A stretch of 64,000 nucleotides of DNA from an uncultured Pelagibacteraceae bacterium (GTDB lineage Bacteria > Pseudomonadota > Alphaproteobacteria > Pelagibacterales > Pelagibacteraceae). This document shows positions 42,806 through 53,747 of the stretch, piece by piece. A program made the translations under genes and the position numbers. The notes under the pieces are model-generated. The model did not search any database and was not told the origin of the DNA. It worked only from the letters and a program-made list of their open reading frames with translations. Location: NCBI GenBank assembly GCA_902569785.1, contig CACFVO010000003.1, forward strand, positions 1-64,000, read 5' to 3'. Each line of letters begins with the position of its first letter. Positions within the stretch are counted from its first letter, which is position 1.

Positions 42806-43686
42806 TGAATTATTTAAGTCAAAGAAAAGGTTTCCTTGGTTATGACGCGAGTCAAAAAACTAATCATAAGGTAGTTGTAGTACCATTTGGTTTAGAAAAA
42901 ACTGTTAGTTACGGAGGTGGAACAAAGAATGGTCCAAAAGAAATAATCAAAGCATCTCATCAAGTTGAATTATTTGATGAAGAGTTAAACAAAGAGCCGT
43001 ATAAAGAAATTGGAATTAAAACTCTTAAACCATTTTTAATAAAAAAAGAAATTAAGTCTGCGTTAAATCAGTTAACAAAAATTAATAAAAAAATTTTATC
43101 AAATAATAAATTTCCTATAGTTTTTGGAGGTGAACATTCTTTAACAGTTGGATCAATCAAACCTTTTGTAGAAAAATACGATGAAATAACTTTACTTCAT
43201 TTTGATGCTCATGCAGATCTAAGAGAGAGTTATAATGGAGAAAAATACTCACATGCTTCAGCAATAAAAAGATGTTTAGATTTCAAAAATGTAAAAGTTG
43301 TTTCCTTTGGGATAAGAAATTTATCTCAATCAGAGATGAACTTTTATAAAAACAATCAACATAGAATCGAGATATTTTGGGGCAAAGACAAAAAAAATTG
43401 GAATTTAAGTCGTCTAAAAAGTATTTTTAAAAAAAAAAATGTTTATATTACGTTTGACGTAGATGGTTTTGACGCAAGTATTATGCCAGCAACAGGAACA
43501 CCTGAGCCAGGAGGTTTGTTATGGGAGGAGGTGCTTCCTATTATAAAAAATGTTTGTCAAATTTCTAATATAGTTGGAGTAGATATTAATGAGTTAGCTC
43601 CAATAAAAAATTTTGACTCTTATAATTTTCTAGTAGCAAAATTGGCATACAAAATTTTATCTTATATATTTGAATTTAAACGTTAG
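42805..43686 (+). CDS. speB: Agmatinase/ureohydrolase family protein
   Basis: This binuclear-manganese hydrolase of the arginase family would release urea from agmatine or a related guanidine. The 293-residue protein has all metal-ligand motifs: PIVFGGEHSLTVG near residue 110, LLHFDAHADLRESYNG near residue 130 and YITFDVDGFDASIMPATGTPEPGG near residue 215. Because the operon already makes putrescine from ornithine, an ordinary agmatinase would be redundant; a guanidino-polyamine made by the DHS-like enzyme is an alternative substrate. It overlaps that gene by one base and its tail overlaps convergent regB by 11 bp. Confidence 0.88.
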   Translation: MNYLSQRKGFLGYDASQKTNHKVVVVPFGLEKTVSYGGGTKNGPKEIIKASHQVELFDEELNKEPYKEIGIKTLKPFLIKKEIKSALNQLTKINKKILSNNKFPIVFGGEHSLTVGSIKPFVEKYDEITLLHFDAHADLRESYNGEKYSHASAIKRCLDFKNVKVVSFGIRNLSQSEMNFYKNNQHRIEIFWGKDKKNWNLSRLKSIFKKKNVYITFDVDGFDASIMPATGTPEPGGLLWEEVLPIIKNVCQISNIVGVDINELAPIKNFDSYNFLVAKLAYKILSYIFEFKR

Positions 43687-44965
43687 ACTTTAAATCTATT
43701 TGCTTCCAAACAATCTTCACAGAAGCACCGCCTAATTTATTAGATTTTAAAAAAGACAGTCGTGCTGATTTTCTCTCTAAAAGTGTTTTGCCTAGAAAGG
43801 TCCCTAATCCTGTTCCAGAGTTTGAATTTACTTCATTTGATTTAGATTTTATATAGGGTTCTCCAAGAAATTCTTTTATATCCTCTGGAAACCCAGGCCC
43901 ATCATCGTTTATTGAGACTTCTAAATCTTTATCATTGCTTTTTACCTTTATTTCTACTGTGCTTTTGGAAAATTTTACTGCATTTCCAATGAAGTTTCTC
44001 AACCCATAAGTTAATTCTGCAGATCTTAGAAATTCAAAATTTTTTTTGTTATCATCTAAATTTAATAATAATTTTTTAGAAGAAGTTTCTTTAAAAGACT
44101 CAATAACCTCATTAAGTAAGTTTTCAATTGTAGTTTTAGAAAAAAATTCATCATCTTTTATTTTTTTTTTTGAAATTTGTTTTAGTATTTCTCCACATCT
44201 TTTAGTCTGACTGATCAATAAATCTAAGTCTTTTATATGTTCATTTTTTTCTCCTAGTTCTTTTTTAAGTTCAGAGGCAACTACATTTATAGTGGCTAAT
44301 GGTGTACCTAAAGAATGAGCAGCAGCGGCAGCTTGGCCTCCGAGTGACTCTAACTCATATTCTTTGGCTATCACCTGTTGTACTTTATTGATTGCATCAG
44401 ATCTTCTTTTGCTTTCACCAGAAAATCTAATTCCAAAATAACTTAAAAATACTAAACCGACGATAATAGCTAAAAAATATCCAGTTAAATATAGTTTTGG
44501 AAATGTGATAGATTGATCATGTATACCTGGTAAAGGATAATGAAAGATTGTCAATAAAAACAAAAAAATAATAGTTAAAAATCCCAATATAATAGTTGTT
44601 CCCATGCTTAAAAATGTTGAAGAGACTATAGTTGGAATAATCATTAATATTGAAAAAGGATTTGAAATCCCGCCTGTCAAGTATAGGAGAGCTGTTAATT
44701 GGACTAGGTCATAAAATAAAAATATACTTGCATAAAAGTCTTTTATAATAGAGGACCTAATACCATAATGTAAATATAAGTTAGTTAAAAAGCCCAAAAA
44801 TAAGATTGCATGGGCAATTACAAGTGGAAAATCCAACTTTAAATAAAAATAGACTAGATTTATTGCTGCAAACTGCCCTGTTATTGCTATCCATCTTAAA
44901 ATTACTAAGGTTTTTTTATCTAAGTTAAGATTTTCTCTCAGTCTAAAGAGAGTGGAAAAATTCAT
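43676..44965 (-). CDS. regB: Redox sensor histidine kinase RegB/ActS/PrrB
   Basis: This kinase phosphorylates RegA in response to quinone redox state. The 429-residue protein has six membrane helices in the first about 190 residues with the ubiquinone-sensing heptapeptide GGISNPF (GGxxNPF), then the His box GQAAAAAHSLGTPLATI near residue 213. The redox-active cysteine of the family appears in SQTKRCGEILKQI, and the ATPase domain has GLRNFIGNAVKFS and INDDGPGFPEDI. It is seven bases downstream of gyrB. Both sensing features known from Rhodobacter RegB are therefore kept in this small genome. Confidence 0.94.
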   Translation of the reverse strand: MNFSTLFRLRENLNLDKKTLVILRWIAITGQFAAINLVYFYLKLDFPLVIAHAILFLGFLTNLYLHYGIRSSIIKDFYASIFLFYDLVQLTALLYLTGGISNPFSILMIIPTIVSSTFLSMGTTIILGFLTIIFLFLLTIFHYPLPGIHDQSITFPKLYLTGYFLAIIVGLVFLSYFGIRFSGESKRRSDAINKVQQVIAKEYELESLGGQAAAAAHSLGTPLATINVVASELKKELGEKNEHIKDLDLLISQTKRCGEILKQISKKKIKDDEFFSKTTIENLLNEVIESFKETSSKKLLLNLDDNKKNFEFLRSAELTYGLRNFIGNAVKFSKSTVEIKVKSNDKDLEVSINDDGPGFPEDIKEFLGEPYIKSKSNEVNSNSGTGLGTFLGKTLLERKSARLSFLKSNKLGGASVKIVWKQIDLKSNV

Positions 44966-44972
44966 TTGAACT

Positions 44973-47168
<2,196 letters not shown>

Positions 47169-48284
47169 TTAGATTTTCATAGGCATTATAACATAATAAC
47201 TATTTTTATCAGAGGCATCTAAGATTAATACGGGCGAAACTGAGTCTTTTAAATTCATTTTTAAATTTTTATCTTCAATCTCGGAAGCAATATCTATTAA
47301 ATATTTTGAGTTAAAACTAATATTAAGATTGTCAGAATTAAAATTTGCTTTTATGATTTCATTTCCTTCCCCTGAGTTGGCGCTATTTACTGAAAATTGA
47401 ACATTCTCTTTGTTAATAAGTAATTTTACACCTTCTTTTCCATCCAAAGAGACACTTGCCACCCTTTCAATTGAATCTATAAAATCCTTAGAAGGTACAA
47501 CTAGAGATTTTTCATTATTTGCAGGTACAACTTTTTTATAATCTGGAAATTTTCCATCAATAACTTTAGAAATTAGCTTCATGTTTCCTAAAGAAAATTT
47601 AACTTTATTTTCACTTGTTTGCATTGAAAATTTTTCCTTAGTCTCCGTTAAAAGAGAGCAAAGTTGAAAAACAGTTTTTCTGGGTAATATTAAAGATGAA
47701 AAATTATCTGCATTTTCAATTTCTAAACTACTAGATGATAATCTATGGCTGTCAGTCGCAACTCCGGTTAAAAAATTTCTACCATGTCCCTCGGTCAAAT
47801 GTAAAAAAATACCATTTAAATAATGTCTTGTATCATCATTTGAAATTGCAATTTTAGTTTTATTTAGAAGTTTTAAAAATCTACTATTATTAAGCATCAT
47901 TTCCTGACCTTCAAATTCATCAGTAAATGTAGGAAAGTTATCAGTTGGTAAACAAAGTAAATTAAAATCTGAATTATCACTTTTTAAACTTAGTTTATTT
48001 TCTGTTTTAAGATCAAAATTTAAATCTGAATCTGAGGATATTTTTCTAAGTATATCATAAAGAATAGCTGCTGAAGTAGTAGTGCTTCCTTCTTTTAATA
48101 TTTTAACTTCTTCTATTTCATCATAAAAAACTATATCTAAATCAGTAGCAATTATAGATAATTTATTATCTTTCAATTGTAGTAAAACATTAGAGAGTAT
48201 GGGAAGAGTATTTTTCTTTTCTACTACACCTTGCACAAAACTTAATGACTTTAATAAGATATCTCTTTTAACAATAAACTGCAT
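47169..48284 (-). CDS. dnaN: DNA polymerase III sliding clamp (beta subunit)
   Basis: This dimeric ring tethers DNA polymerase III to DNA. The 371-residue length and three repeated clamp domains are normal: QFIVKRDILLKSLSFVQGVVEKKNTLPILSNVLL opens domain 1, SRFLKLLNKTKIAISNDDTRHYLNG domain 2, and SKDFIDSIERVASVS domain 3. The C-terminus YYVIMPMKI matches the usual '..VMPMRL' that forms part of the peptide-binding pocket. It lies eight bases after dnaA. The following 135 bases to gyrB hold no recF. Confidence 0.98.
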   Translation of the reverse strand: MQFIVKRDILLKSLSFVQGVVEKKNTLPILSNVLLQLKDNKLSIIATDLDIVFYDEIEEVKILKEGSTTTSAAILYDILRKISSDSDLNFDLKTENKLSLKSDNSDFNLLCLPTDNFPTFTDEFEGQEMMLNNSRFLKLLNKTKIAISNDDTRHYLNGIFLHLTEGHGRNFLTGVATDSHRLSSSSLEIENADNFSSLILPRKTVFQLCSLLTETKEKFSMQTSENKVKFSLGNMKLISKVIDGKFPDYKKVVPANNEKSLVVPSKDFIDSIERVASVSLDGKEGVKLLINKENVQFSVNSANSGEGNEIIKANFNSDNLNISFNSKYLIDIASEIEDKNLKMNLKDSVSPVLILDASDKNSYYVIMPMKI

Positions 48285-48292
48285 TTTTACTA

Positions 48293-49684
48293 TTACTCTT
48301 GTAGAAGATTTTTGATCTGATTTATGTTTTTTTTCATCTCATCATCTTGTTCGGATAATCTCGTTATAGTTTTTACTGCATGAATCACTGTAGTATGATC
48401 TCTATTAGCAAATCTTCTTCCAATTTCAGGAAGAGATCTTGTTGTCATTTTTTTTGCTAAATACATTGCAAGTTGTCGAGGTCTTGCTAAAGGCCTAGAG
48501 CGTCTCTGGGAAAGCATATCATTTAATGAAATATTAAAATAGTTAGATACAACATTTTGTATTTTGTCTACAGTGATAACTTTGATTTGGCTGAATAAAT
48601 CTTTCAATATATTTTTACAGTCATTAATTGTTAAGTCCTTATTATGAACTCTACTAAATGCTATTACTCGATTTAAAATACCTATAAGCTCTCTAATATT
48701 AGTTTTACTTTCGTTTGCTATATAGTTAATTACTTCCTCGCTCAAATTAATATTCTCTTTAAATTGGTTTTGCATTTCTATAATTTTTTTCTTAATAATT
48801 TTAACTTTTAATTCTAAATCAGGTATGTCAATATCAACTACTAGTCCACCAGCTAGTCTTGACTTAATTCTTTCTTGTACTCTATCTAGCTTCATGGGCG
48901 TTCTATCTGCAGATATAATTATTTGAGATCCTTTGTCTATTAAGCTGTTAAAAGTATGAAAAAATTCTTCCTGTAAGCTTTCTTTGCCTCTTATAAATTG
49001 AATATCATCGATAATAAATACTGATGATTTTCTAAAAAAATCCTTAAAGTTTACCATGTCATTTTTTTTTATAGATTTGATAAAATGATACATGAAACGT
49101 TCAGCAGAAATAAACATAACATTATTTTCTGACTGAAGTTCTAGACCAATAGCATTTAGTAAGTGAGTTTTGCCTAAACCTACTCCTCCACAAATATACA
49201 ATGGATTATATCTTGATATATGTTCACATATCTTTTTAGAATAAGATAAAGCAATATCATTACTTTTACCTTGAACAAAATTTTCAAAATTTAAATTTGG
49301 ATTCAGCCTATTATAATTTAAAATAGAGTCTTTAATAGTTGTAACTTTGTTTATTTCATCTGTTTTGATTATTAAATCTGAATTATTTTTATTATCCTCT
49401 ATGATCTTAAATTCAATTCTATTTAAACTGAGCTTAAAACCTTTTACTTGCTCTAAGATCTTATCTAAGTATCTAGAAACTATCCAATCTCTAAAGAATC
49501 TTGTCGGAACACTAAGAATTAGATAATCGTTGTATTCTTTTACCAAAGAAATTTTTTGTAGCCAACTTGTATAAATTTCCGTTCCAAAAGTTTTTTTAAA
49601 TGCAGATTGAATTTCCATCCAATCTAACGTTCTTTCTTCTTCAGAAATATAAACGTTTTGTTTTTTTATATTATTTTTGTCCAT
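48293..49684 (-). CDS. dnaA: Chromosomal replication initiator protein DnaA
   Basis: DnaA opens the origin and loads the helicase. The 463-residue protein has domain I (about 20-90), a linker, the AAA+ domain with Walker A YICGGVGLGKTHLLNAIG near residue 160, Walker B SVFIIDDIQFIRG near residue 225 and an arginine finger region QERIKSRLAGGL, and domain IV with the DNA-binding signature RFANRDHTTVIHAVKTI near residue 425. It is followed after eight bases by dnaN. The 224-base region upstream up to rpsT probably contains its promoter. Confidence 0.98.
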   Translation of the reverse strand: MDKNNIKKQNVYISEEERTLDWMEIQSAFKKTFGTEIYTSWLQKISLVKEYNDYLILSVPTRFFRDWIVSRYLDKILEQVKGFKLSLNRIEFKIIEDNKNNSDLIIKTDEINKVTTIKDSILNYNRLNPNLNFENFVQGKSNDIALSYSKKICEHISRYNPLYICGGVGLGKTHLLNAIGLELQSENNVMFISAERFMYHFIKSIKKNDMVNFKDFFRKSSVFIIDDIQFIRGKESLQEEFFHTFNSLIDKGSQIIISADRTPMKLDRVQERIKSRLAGGLVVDIDIPDLELKVKIIKKKIIEMQNQFKENINLSEEVINYIANESKTNIRELIGILNRVIAFSRVHNKDLTINDCKNILKDLFSQIKVITVDKIQNVVSNYFNISLNDMLSQRRSRPLARPRQLAMYLAKKMTTRSLPEIGRRFANRDHTTVIHAVKTITRLSEQDDEMKKNINQIKNLLQE

Positions 49685-49908
49685 GAGATTATTGTCTTGA
49701 AAGATTACTTTTAACTCTGTTTTTAAAAATTATGCAAGTATCTGGAGGTTGTAATTAAAAAAAAACTTAATTCGGTTGTAGTACTAGCGCAAAGATAGAA
49801 AAAAAAATAAAAAAAAATTACAACTCAAGAAAGAAACTATATTTAGTTTAGTGAAACTAAATGTTGAATAATAAGACAACTATCAACTTAAAATTGTTTA
49901 TTATTTAA
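49685..49908. other. rpsT-dnaA intergenic region; possible dnaA control or origin-related sequence
   Basis: This 224-base gap is the longest non-coding stretch in the window and is very A/T-rich (a purine run near 49799-49817). It holds GTTGTAATT (49748-49756) and its exact complement AATTACAAC (49816-49824), and an 8 bp hairpin TTTAGTTT-AGTG-AAACTAAA (49842-49861) that may end rpsT transcription on the minus strand. No consensus DnaA box (TTATNCACA) was found on either strand by eye; TTATGCAAG near 49732 and its like match only 7 of 9. Origin function is therefore only a possibility. Confidence 0.4.
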
Positions 49909-50160
49909 TTAAATCTTTTTAGAAGTTCTTGAGATTTTTCTCGCAGCTGTTCGCTTACTTATAATGCCAGATTTAGCAACCTGCATTAGAATTGATTGAA
50001 ATTTTGAAAAATATTTTTTTGCTTTTTCCTTGTTTTTGGATTTGATTAATAAATCCATTTGTTTGATAGCATTCTTATATTTGCTTTTTCTTATTCTATT
50101 AACCTGAGTTTGTTTCTTAACCCTTCTAACCCTTCTAATTGCTGATTTTGTGTTTGGCAT
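49909..50160 (-). CDS. rpsT: 30S ribosomal protein S20
   Basis: This 83-residue basic helical protein binds 16S rRNA early in small-subunit assembly. It has the standard start PNTKSAIRRVRRVKKQTQVNR and the end GIISKRTAARKISRTSKKI. Order rpsT then dnaA on the same strand is typical of alphaproteobacteria. Its promoter region is shared with divergent ubiE and carries a 10 bp inverted repeat. Confidence 0.98.
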   Translation of the reverse strand: MPNTKSAIRRVRRVKKQTQVNRIRKSKYKNAIKQMDLLIKSKNKEKAKKYFSKFQSILMQVAKSGIISKRTAARKISRTSKKI

Positions 50161-50175
50161 ATTTTTTAAACTGTA

Positions 50176-50237
50176 TATATGCCAGTATTATGTGGGTCAA
50201 CTTTATTATTTTCAACTTCTGGTAATTCTGGCATATA
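50176..50237. promoter_or_regulatory. Mirror-image inverted repeat in the divergent rpsT/ubiE promoter region
   Basis: TATATGCCAG (50176-50185) and CTGGCATATA (50228-50237) are exact complements, 42 bases apart. Each outward-facing arm reads CTGGCATATA followed by A/T-rich bases, so each gene sees the same block just before its start: towards ubiE, CTGGCATATAAT with TATAAT at 50234-50239; towards rpsT, CTGGCATATATAC. The TATAAT ends seven bases before the ubiE ATG, so a transcript from it would be nearly leaderless. This may be paired -10 elements, a dimeric regulator site, or both. Confidence 0.55.
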
Positions 50238-50245
50238 ATTTATTT

Positions 50246-50950
50246 ATGAAAAGTAGTATCCAAGATAAACCAAAGCTAGTTAATTCTGTATTTTCCAAAG
50301 TCTACAGAAAATACGATTTCATGAACGATGTTATGTCTCTTGGAATTCATCGTATTTGGAAAAATAAACTAATCGACTGGATGAATCCTCAACCAGATGA
50401 AAATCTTATTGATGTTGCTTCTGGCACAGGTGATATCGCAAAACTTTTTTCTAAAAAAAATAATAACTTATCAAACATTGCATGCGTAGAGCCTAATGAT
50501 CAAATGTTTAGTGTTGGTAAATTAAATTTAGAAAAATTTCAAAATATAAAATGGTATAAAGCTAAAGCAGAAAAGTTACCCTTTAAAAATGATACCTATA
50601 ATTTCTACACAATTAGTTATGGCATAAGAAATGTTTTAGATATAAATTTATCTTTAAAGGAGGCATTTAGAGTTTTAAAGCCTGGTGGTCGTTTTATGTG
50701 CCTAGAATTTTCTAAAATAAACAATGAAATAATTAATCTTTTTTATCAGCAATATTCAAAAGCAATACCTTTTATTGGAAAATATATTGTAGGATCATCA
50801 GAGCCCTATGAATATCTAACTAAAAGCATTAAAGAATTCTACACCCAAAAACAATTAGTCGACTTAATAAAAAAAAATGGATTCTCTAATGTAGAATATA
50901 GAAATCTTTCCAACGGTATTTCTGCTATACATTCTGGATGGAAAATCTAA
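50246..50950 (+). CDS. ubiE: Ubiquinone/menaquinone biosynthesis C-methyltransferase
   Basis: UbiE adds the C-methyl group in ubiquinone synthesis. Start ATG 50246 (MKSSIQDKPKLVNSVFSKVY) is chosen over the track start because the first 32 track residues have no homology and cover the rpsT promoter. The family signature VYRKYDFMNDVMSLGIHRIWK and SAM motif LIDVASGTGDIAKLF follow, and RVLKPGGRFMCLEFS is near residue 150. It directly abuts ubiB, an arrangement usual in alphaproteobacteria. Confidence 0.95.
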   Translation: MKSSIQDKPKLVNSVFSKVYRKYDFMNDVMSLGIHRIWKNKLIDWMNPQPDENLIDVASGTGDIAKLFSKKNNNLSNIACVEPNDQMFSVGKLNLEKFQNIKWYKAKAEKLPFKNDTYNFYTISYGIRNVLDINLSLKEAFRVLKPGGRFMCLEFSKINNEIINLFYQQYSKAIPFIGKYIVGSSEPYEYLTKSIKEFYTQKQLVDLIKKNGFSNVEYRNLSNGISAIHSGWKI

Positions 50951-52510
50951 ATGTTTAAAAGAATTTATCGATTATTTAAAATTGCTAGAAAATTATCAAC
51001 ATCTGGAGCAATAGATACAATTAATCAGATGTATAATTTGCCCTTAATAATAAATTTTTTTTTTGAAGTTATTTCTATCGGGTCTCCAAAAAAAACAATT
51101 AATAATCAAAAAAAACCTGGAGAAAAACTTTGTATTGCCCTTCAAGGAATGGGTACTACTTTTATCAAACTTGGTCAGTTCCTAGCTACGAGGCCTGATA
51201 TCATAGGCGAAGATCTCACAAAAAATTTAGAAAAATTACAAGATAAGGTTCCTGCGTTCGACACATATGAAGCAAAAAAAATTATAAAAAAAGAAGTTGG
51301 AGATAGTCAATTTCAAAATATTTTGGAACTTAGTGAACCCATAGCGGCAGCTTCTATTGCTCAAGTTCATTTAGCAAAAATTAAAAATGAAAATAAAGAA
51401 GTTGCAATTAAGATCTTAAGACCAAATATAGAAAAATTATTTAACGAGGAGTTAGATGCTTTAATGTTATTTGCCTATATTATTGAAAATACATATTCAA
51501 AAGCCAAAAGACTTAAACTTGTAGAGGTCATACATTTATTGCGTGAAATTACAAATATTGAAATGGATTTACGATTTGAAGCGGCAGCTGCAAATGAATT
51601 ATATGAAAATACAAAAAATGATAAAAGTTTTAACGTTCCTAAAATTTACTGGAATTATACAACTAAAAATATTCTAACTCTAGATAAAGTGGAGGGAATA
51701 TCTATACGGGAACAAGTAAAACTTAAAGAACTTGGTGTCGATCTAAAAATTCTAGCTGAAAACTTAATACAAAATTTTTTAAAACAAGCTGTAAGAGATG
51801 GTTTTTTTCATGGAGATATGCATCAAGGAAATTTGTTTGTTGATCAGCAAGGAAATATTATACCTGTGGATTTTGGTATTATGGGAAGATTAGATAAAAA
51901 TAATCGAAAATTTTTAGCTGAAATTTTATACGGCTTTATTCAAAGAGATTACGTAAAGGTTGCAGAAGTACATTTTCAGGCAGGTCTTGTTCCGCAAGAT
52001 GCCTCTAAAGAAAAATTTGCTCAAGCATTAAGATCTGTTGGAGAGCCTATCTTTGGTCAATCAATTAAAGATATATCAGGAGGAAATTTATTAGCGCAAC
52101 TTTTTGAAATAACTGAAAAATTTAATATGCCAACACAAACACCGTTACTTCTTTTACAAAAAACTATGGTTGTTGTGGAAGGAGTATCAAGAAAACTGTG
52201 TCCTGAAACGAATATCTGGCAAGTTTCTAAACCCGTTTTAGAAGATTGGTTAAAAAGTGTTAAAAGTCCACAATCTACATTGGATACTGCGATTAATACT
52301 TCAACTGAAATAATAAAAAGAATCCCTGATTTTCCTGATCTGATGGATAAAGCAAATTATGCTCTTCAATTAATGGCCGAAGGAAAATTAAATTTAGGGT
52401 CGGGAAACAACAAAAATTTAGAGATAGAGCAAATGAAGTTAAAAAATTTCAAAAAAAATTTGATTATTGGTTTTTTTGGTATTGTAATTGTTGTCCTATT
52501 GGTATTTTAA
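50951..52510 (+). CDS. ubiB: Ubiquinone biosynthesis ATPase/kinase-like protein
   Basis: UbiB is an atypical kinase-fold ATPase that helps ubiquinone intermediates leave the membrane. The 519-residue protein carries the family KxGQ motif in GTTFIKLGQFLATRPDII near residue 72, the A-rich loop PIAAASIAQVHLAKI near residue 138, GFFHGDMHQGNLFVDQQG near residue 285 and PVDFGIMGRLDKN near residue 308. The last about 25 residues form a membrane helix (NLIIGFFGIVIVVLLVF), which anchors it. It abuts ubiE upstream and is seven bases before coaBC. Confidence 0.95.
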   Translation: MFKRIYRLFKIARKLSTSGAIDTINQMYNLPLIINFFFEVISIGSPKKTINNQKKPGEKLCIALQGMGTTFIKLGQFLATRPDIIGEDLTKNLEKLQDKVPAFDTYEAKKIIKKEVGDSQFQNILELSEPIAAASIAQVHLAKIKNENKEVAIKILRPNIEKLFNEELDALMLFAYIIENTYSKAKRLKLVEVIHLLREITNIEMDLRFEAAAANELYENTKNDKSFNVPKIYWNYTTKNILTLDKVEGISIREQVKLKELGVDLKILAENLIQNFLKQAVRDGFFHGDMHQGNLFVDQQGNIIPVDFGIMGRLDKNNRKFLAEILYGFIQRDYVKVAEVHFQAGLVPQDASKEKFAQALRSVGEPIFGQSIKDISGGNLLAQLFEITEKFNMPTQTPLLLLQKTMVVVEGVSRKLCPETNIWQVSKPVLEDWLKSVKSPQSTLDTAINTSTEIIKRIPDFPDLMDKANYALQLMAEGKLNLGSGNNKNLEIEQMKLKNFKKNLIIGFFGIVIVVLLVF

Positions 52511-52517
52511 TTAAACA

Positions 52518-53747
52518 ATGTCATTAAAAAACAAAAAAATTTTATTAGTCATTGGGGGTGGAATATCTGCCTATAAATCTCTTGATCTTATAAGACTATT
52601 AAAAAAAAATAATGTTGATGTAAAAACTATCCTTACTAAAAGTGGTAAAGAATTTGTTACACCACTTTCAATTACAACTTTAACAAAAAATAAAACATAT
52701 GAAGATATTTTTGACAAAAATAGTGAGGCTGAAATTGACCATATAGCTTTATCTAGATGGGCTGATTTAATTATAGTATTACCTACAACTGCAAACTTTA
52801 TGACAAAGTTAAGCATAGGCAGGGCTGAAGATTTAGCTACAACAGTTTTACTAGCTTCTAATAAAGATATTCTTTTAGTTCCAGCTATGAATGTTCGAAT
52901 GTGGTTTCATAAAGCTACGCAACACAATTTAAAAATTTTACAAGATTATGGCTATCATTTTATTGGTCCTGAAAAAGGTGAAATGGCTTGTGGAGAATAT
53001 GGAGAAGGAAAAATGTCGAGCCCAAGACAAATTTATTTTTATCTAAAAAATTATTTTGATCAAAAAAATTTAGTCAAGAACAAAAATTTTAAAGCTTTAG
53101 TTACAACTGGACCAACTAAAGAATATTTAGACCCAGTAAGATATATTTCTAATGAGTCAAGCGGTAAACAAGGATATGAAGTTGCTTTGGCATTACAAAA
53201 ATTAGGTATAAAAACTAAACTAATAGCAGGGCCTTCTAATCTTATTTTTTCAAAAAATTTGAAAATTAAAAAAATAACTTCTGCAAAAGAAATGATGAAT
53301 GAAGTAAAAAAATCTTTGCCAGTTGACATAGCTGTTTGTGCTGCTGCTGTTTCGGACTTTAAGCCTATAAGTAAAAGTAAAAATAAAATCAAAAAAAATG
53401 CTTCAAAATTTAATGATATAAGTTTAGAAAAAAATCCTGATATTTTAGATTATTTAAGTAAAAATAATAAAGCTAGACCAAAAATAGTAGTTGGATTTTC
53501 TGCAGAAACAGAAAATGTTGTTCAAAACTCAAAAACAAAAATTAAAGAAAAGTATTGTGACTTAATTATTGCAAATGATGTTTCAAAAAAAGATTTGGGA
53601 TTTAATTCAGACTATAATAAAGTTTCAATAATTGATAAAAATGGAAAAGTTAAATCAATTCCAAAAAATAAAAAAAGTTATATTGCTAATATAATTGCAA
53701 AAATTATATTAGATAAACTTTTAATGAATGACAAAAATATTAATTAA
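52518..53747 (+). CDS. coaBC: Bifunctional phosphopantothenoylcysteine decarboxylase / phosphopantothenate-cysteine ligase
   Basis: This enzyme performs two steps of coenzyme A synthesis. The CoaC half (about residues 1-180) is a flavoprotein with LLVIGGGISAYKSLDLIRLL, the catalytic His in AEIDHIALSRWAD and PAMNVRMW, with ACGEYGEGKMSSP as the flap holding the reactive Cys. The CoaB half (about 190-409) begins LVTTGPTKEYLDPVRYISNESSGKQG and has VCAAAVSDFKP and LEKNPDIL. The gene overlaps dut by 20 bp. Confidence 0.97.
   Translation: MSLKNKKILLVIGGGISAYKSLDLIRLLKKNNVDVKTILTKSGKEFVTPLSITTLTKNKTYEDIFDKNSEAEIDHIALSRWADLIIVLPTTANFMTKLSIGRAEDLATTVLLASNKDILLVPAMNVRMWFHKATQHNLKILQDYGYHFIGPEKGEMACGEYGEGKMSSPRQIYFYLKNYFDQKNLVKNKNFKALVTTGPTKEYLDPVRYISNESSGKQGYEVALALQKLGIKTKLIAGPSNLIFSKNLKIKKITSAKEMMNEVKKSLPVDIAVCAAAVSDFKPISKSKNKIKKNASKFNDISLEKNPDILDYLSKNNKARPKIVVGFSAETENVVQNSKTKIKEKYCDLIIANDVSKKDLGFNSDYNKVSIIDKNGKVKSIPKNKKSYIANIIAKIILDKLLMNDKNIN

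Noticed and set aside
53060-53392. 110-residue minus-strand ORF
   Set aside because: Shadow of coaBC, which has complete motifs over this range.
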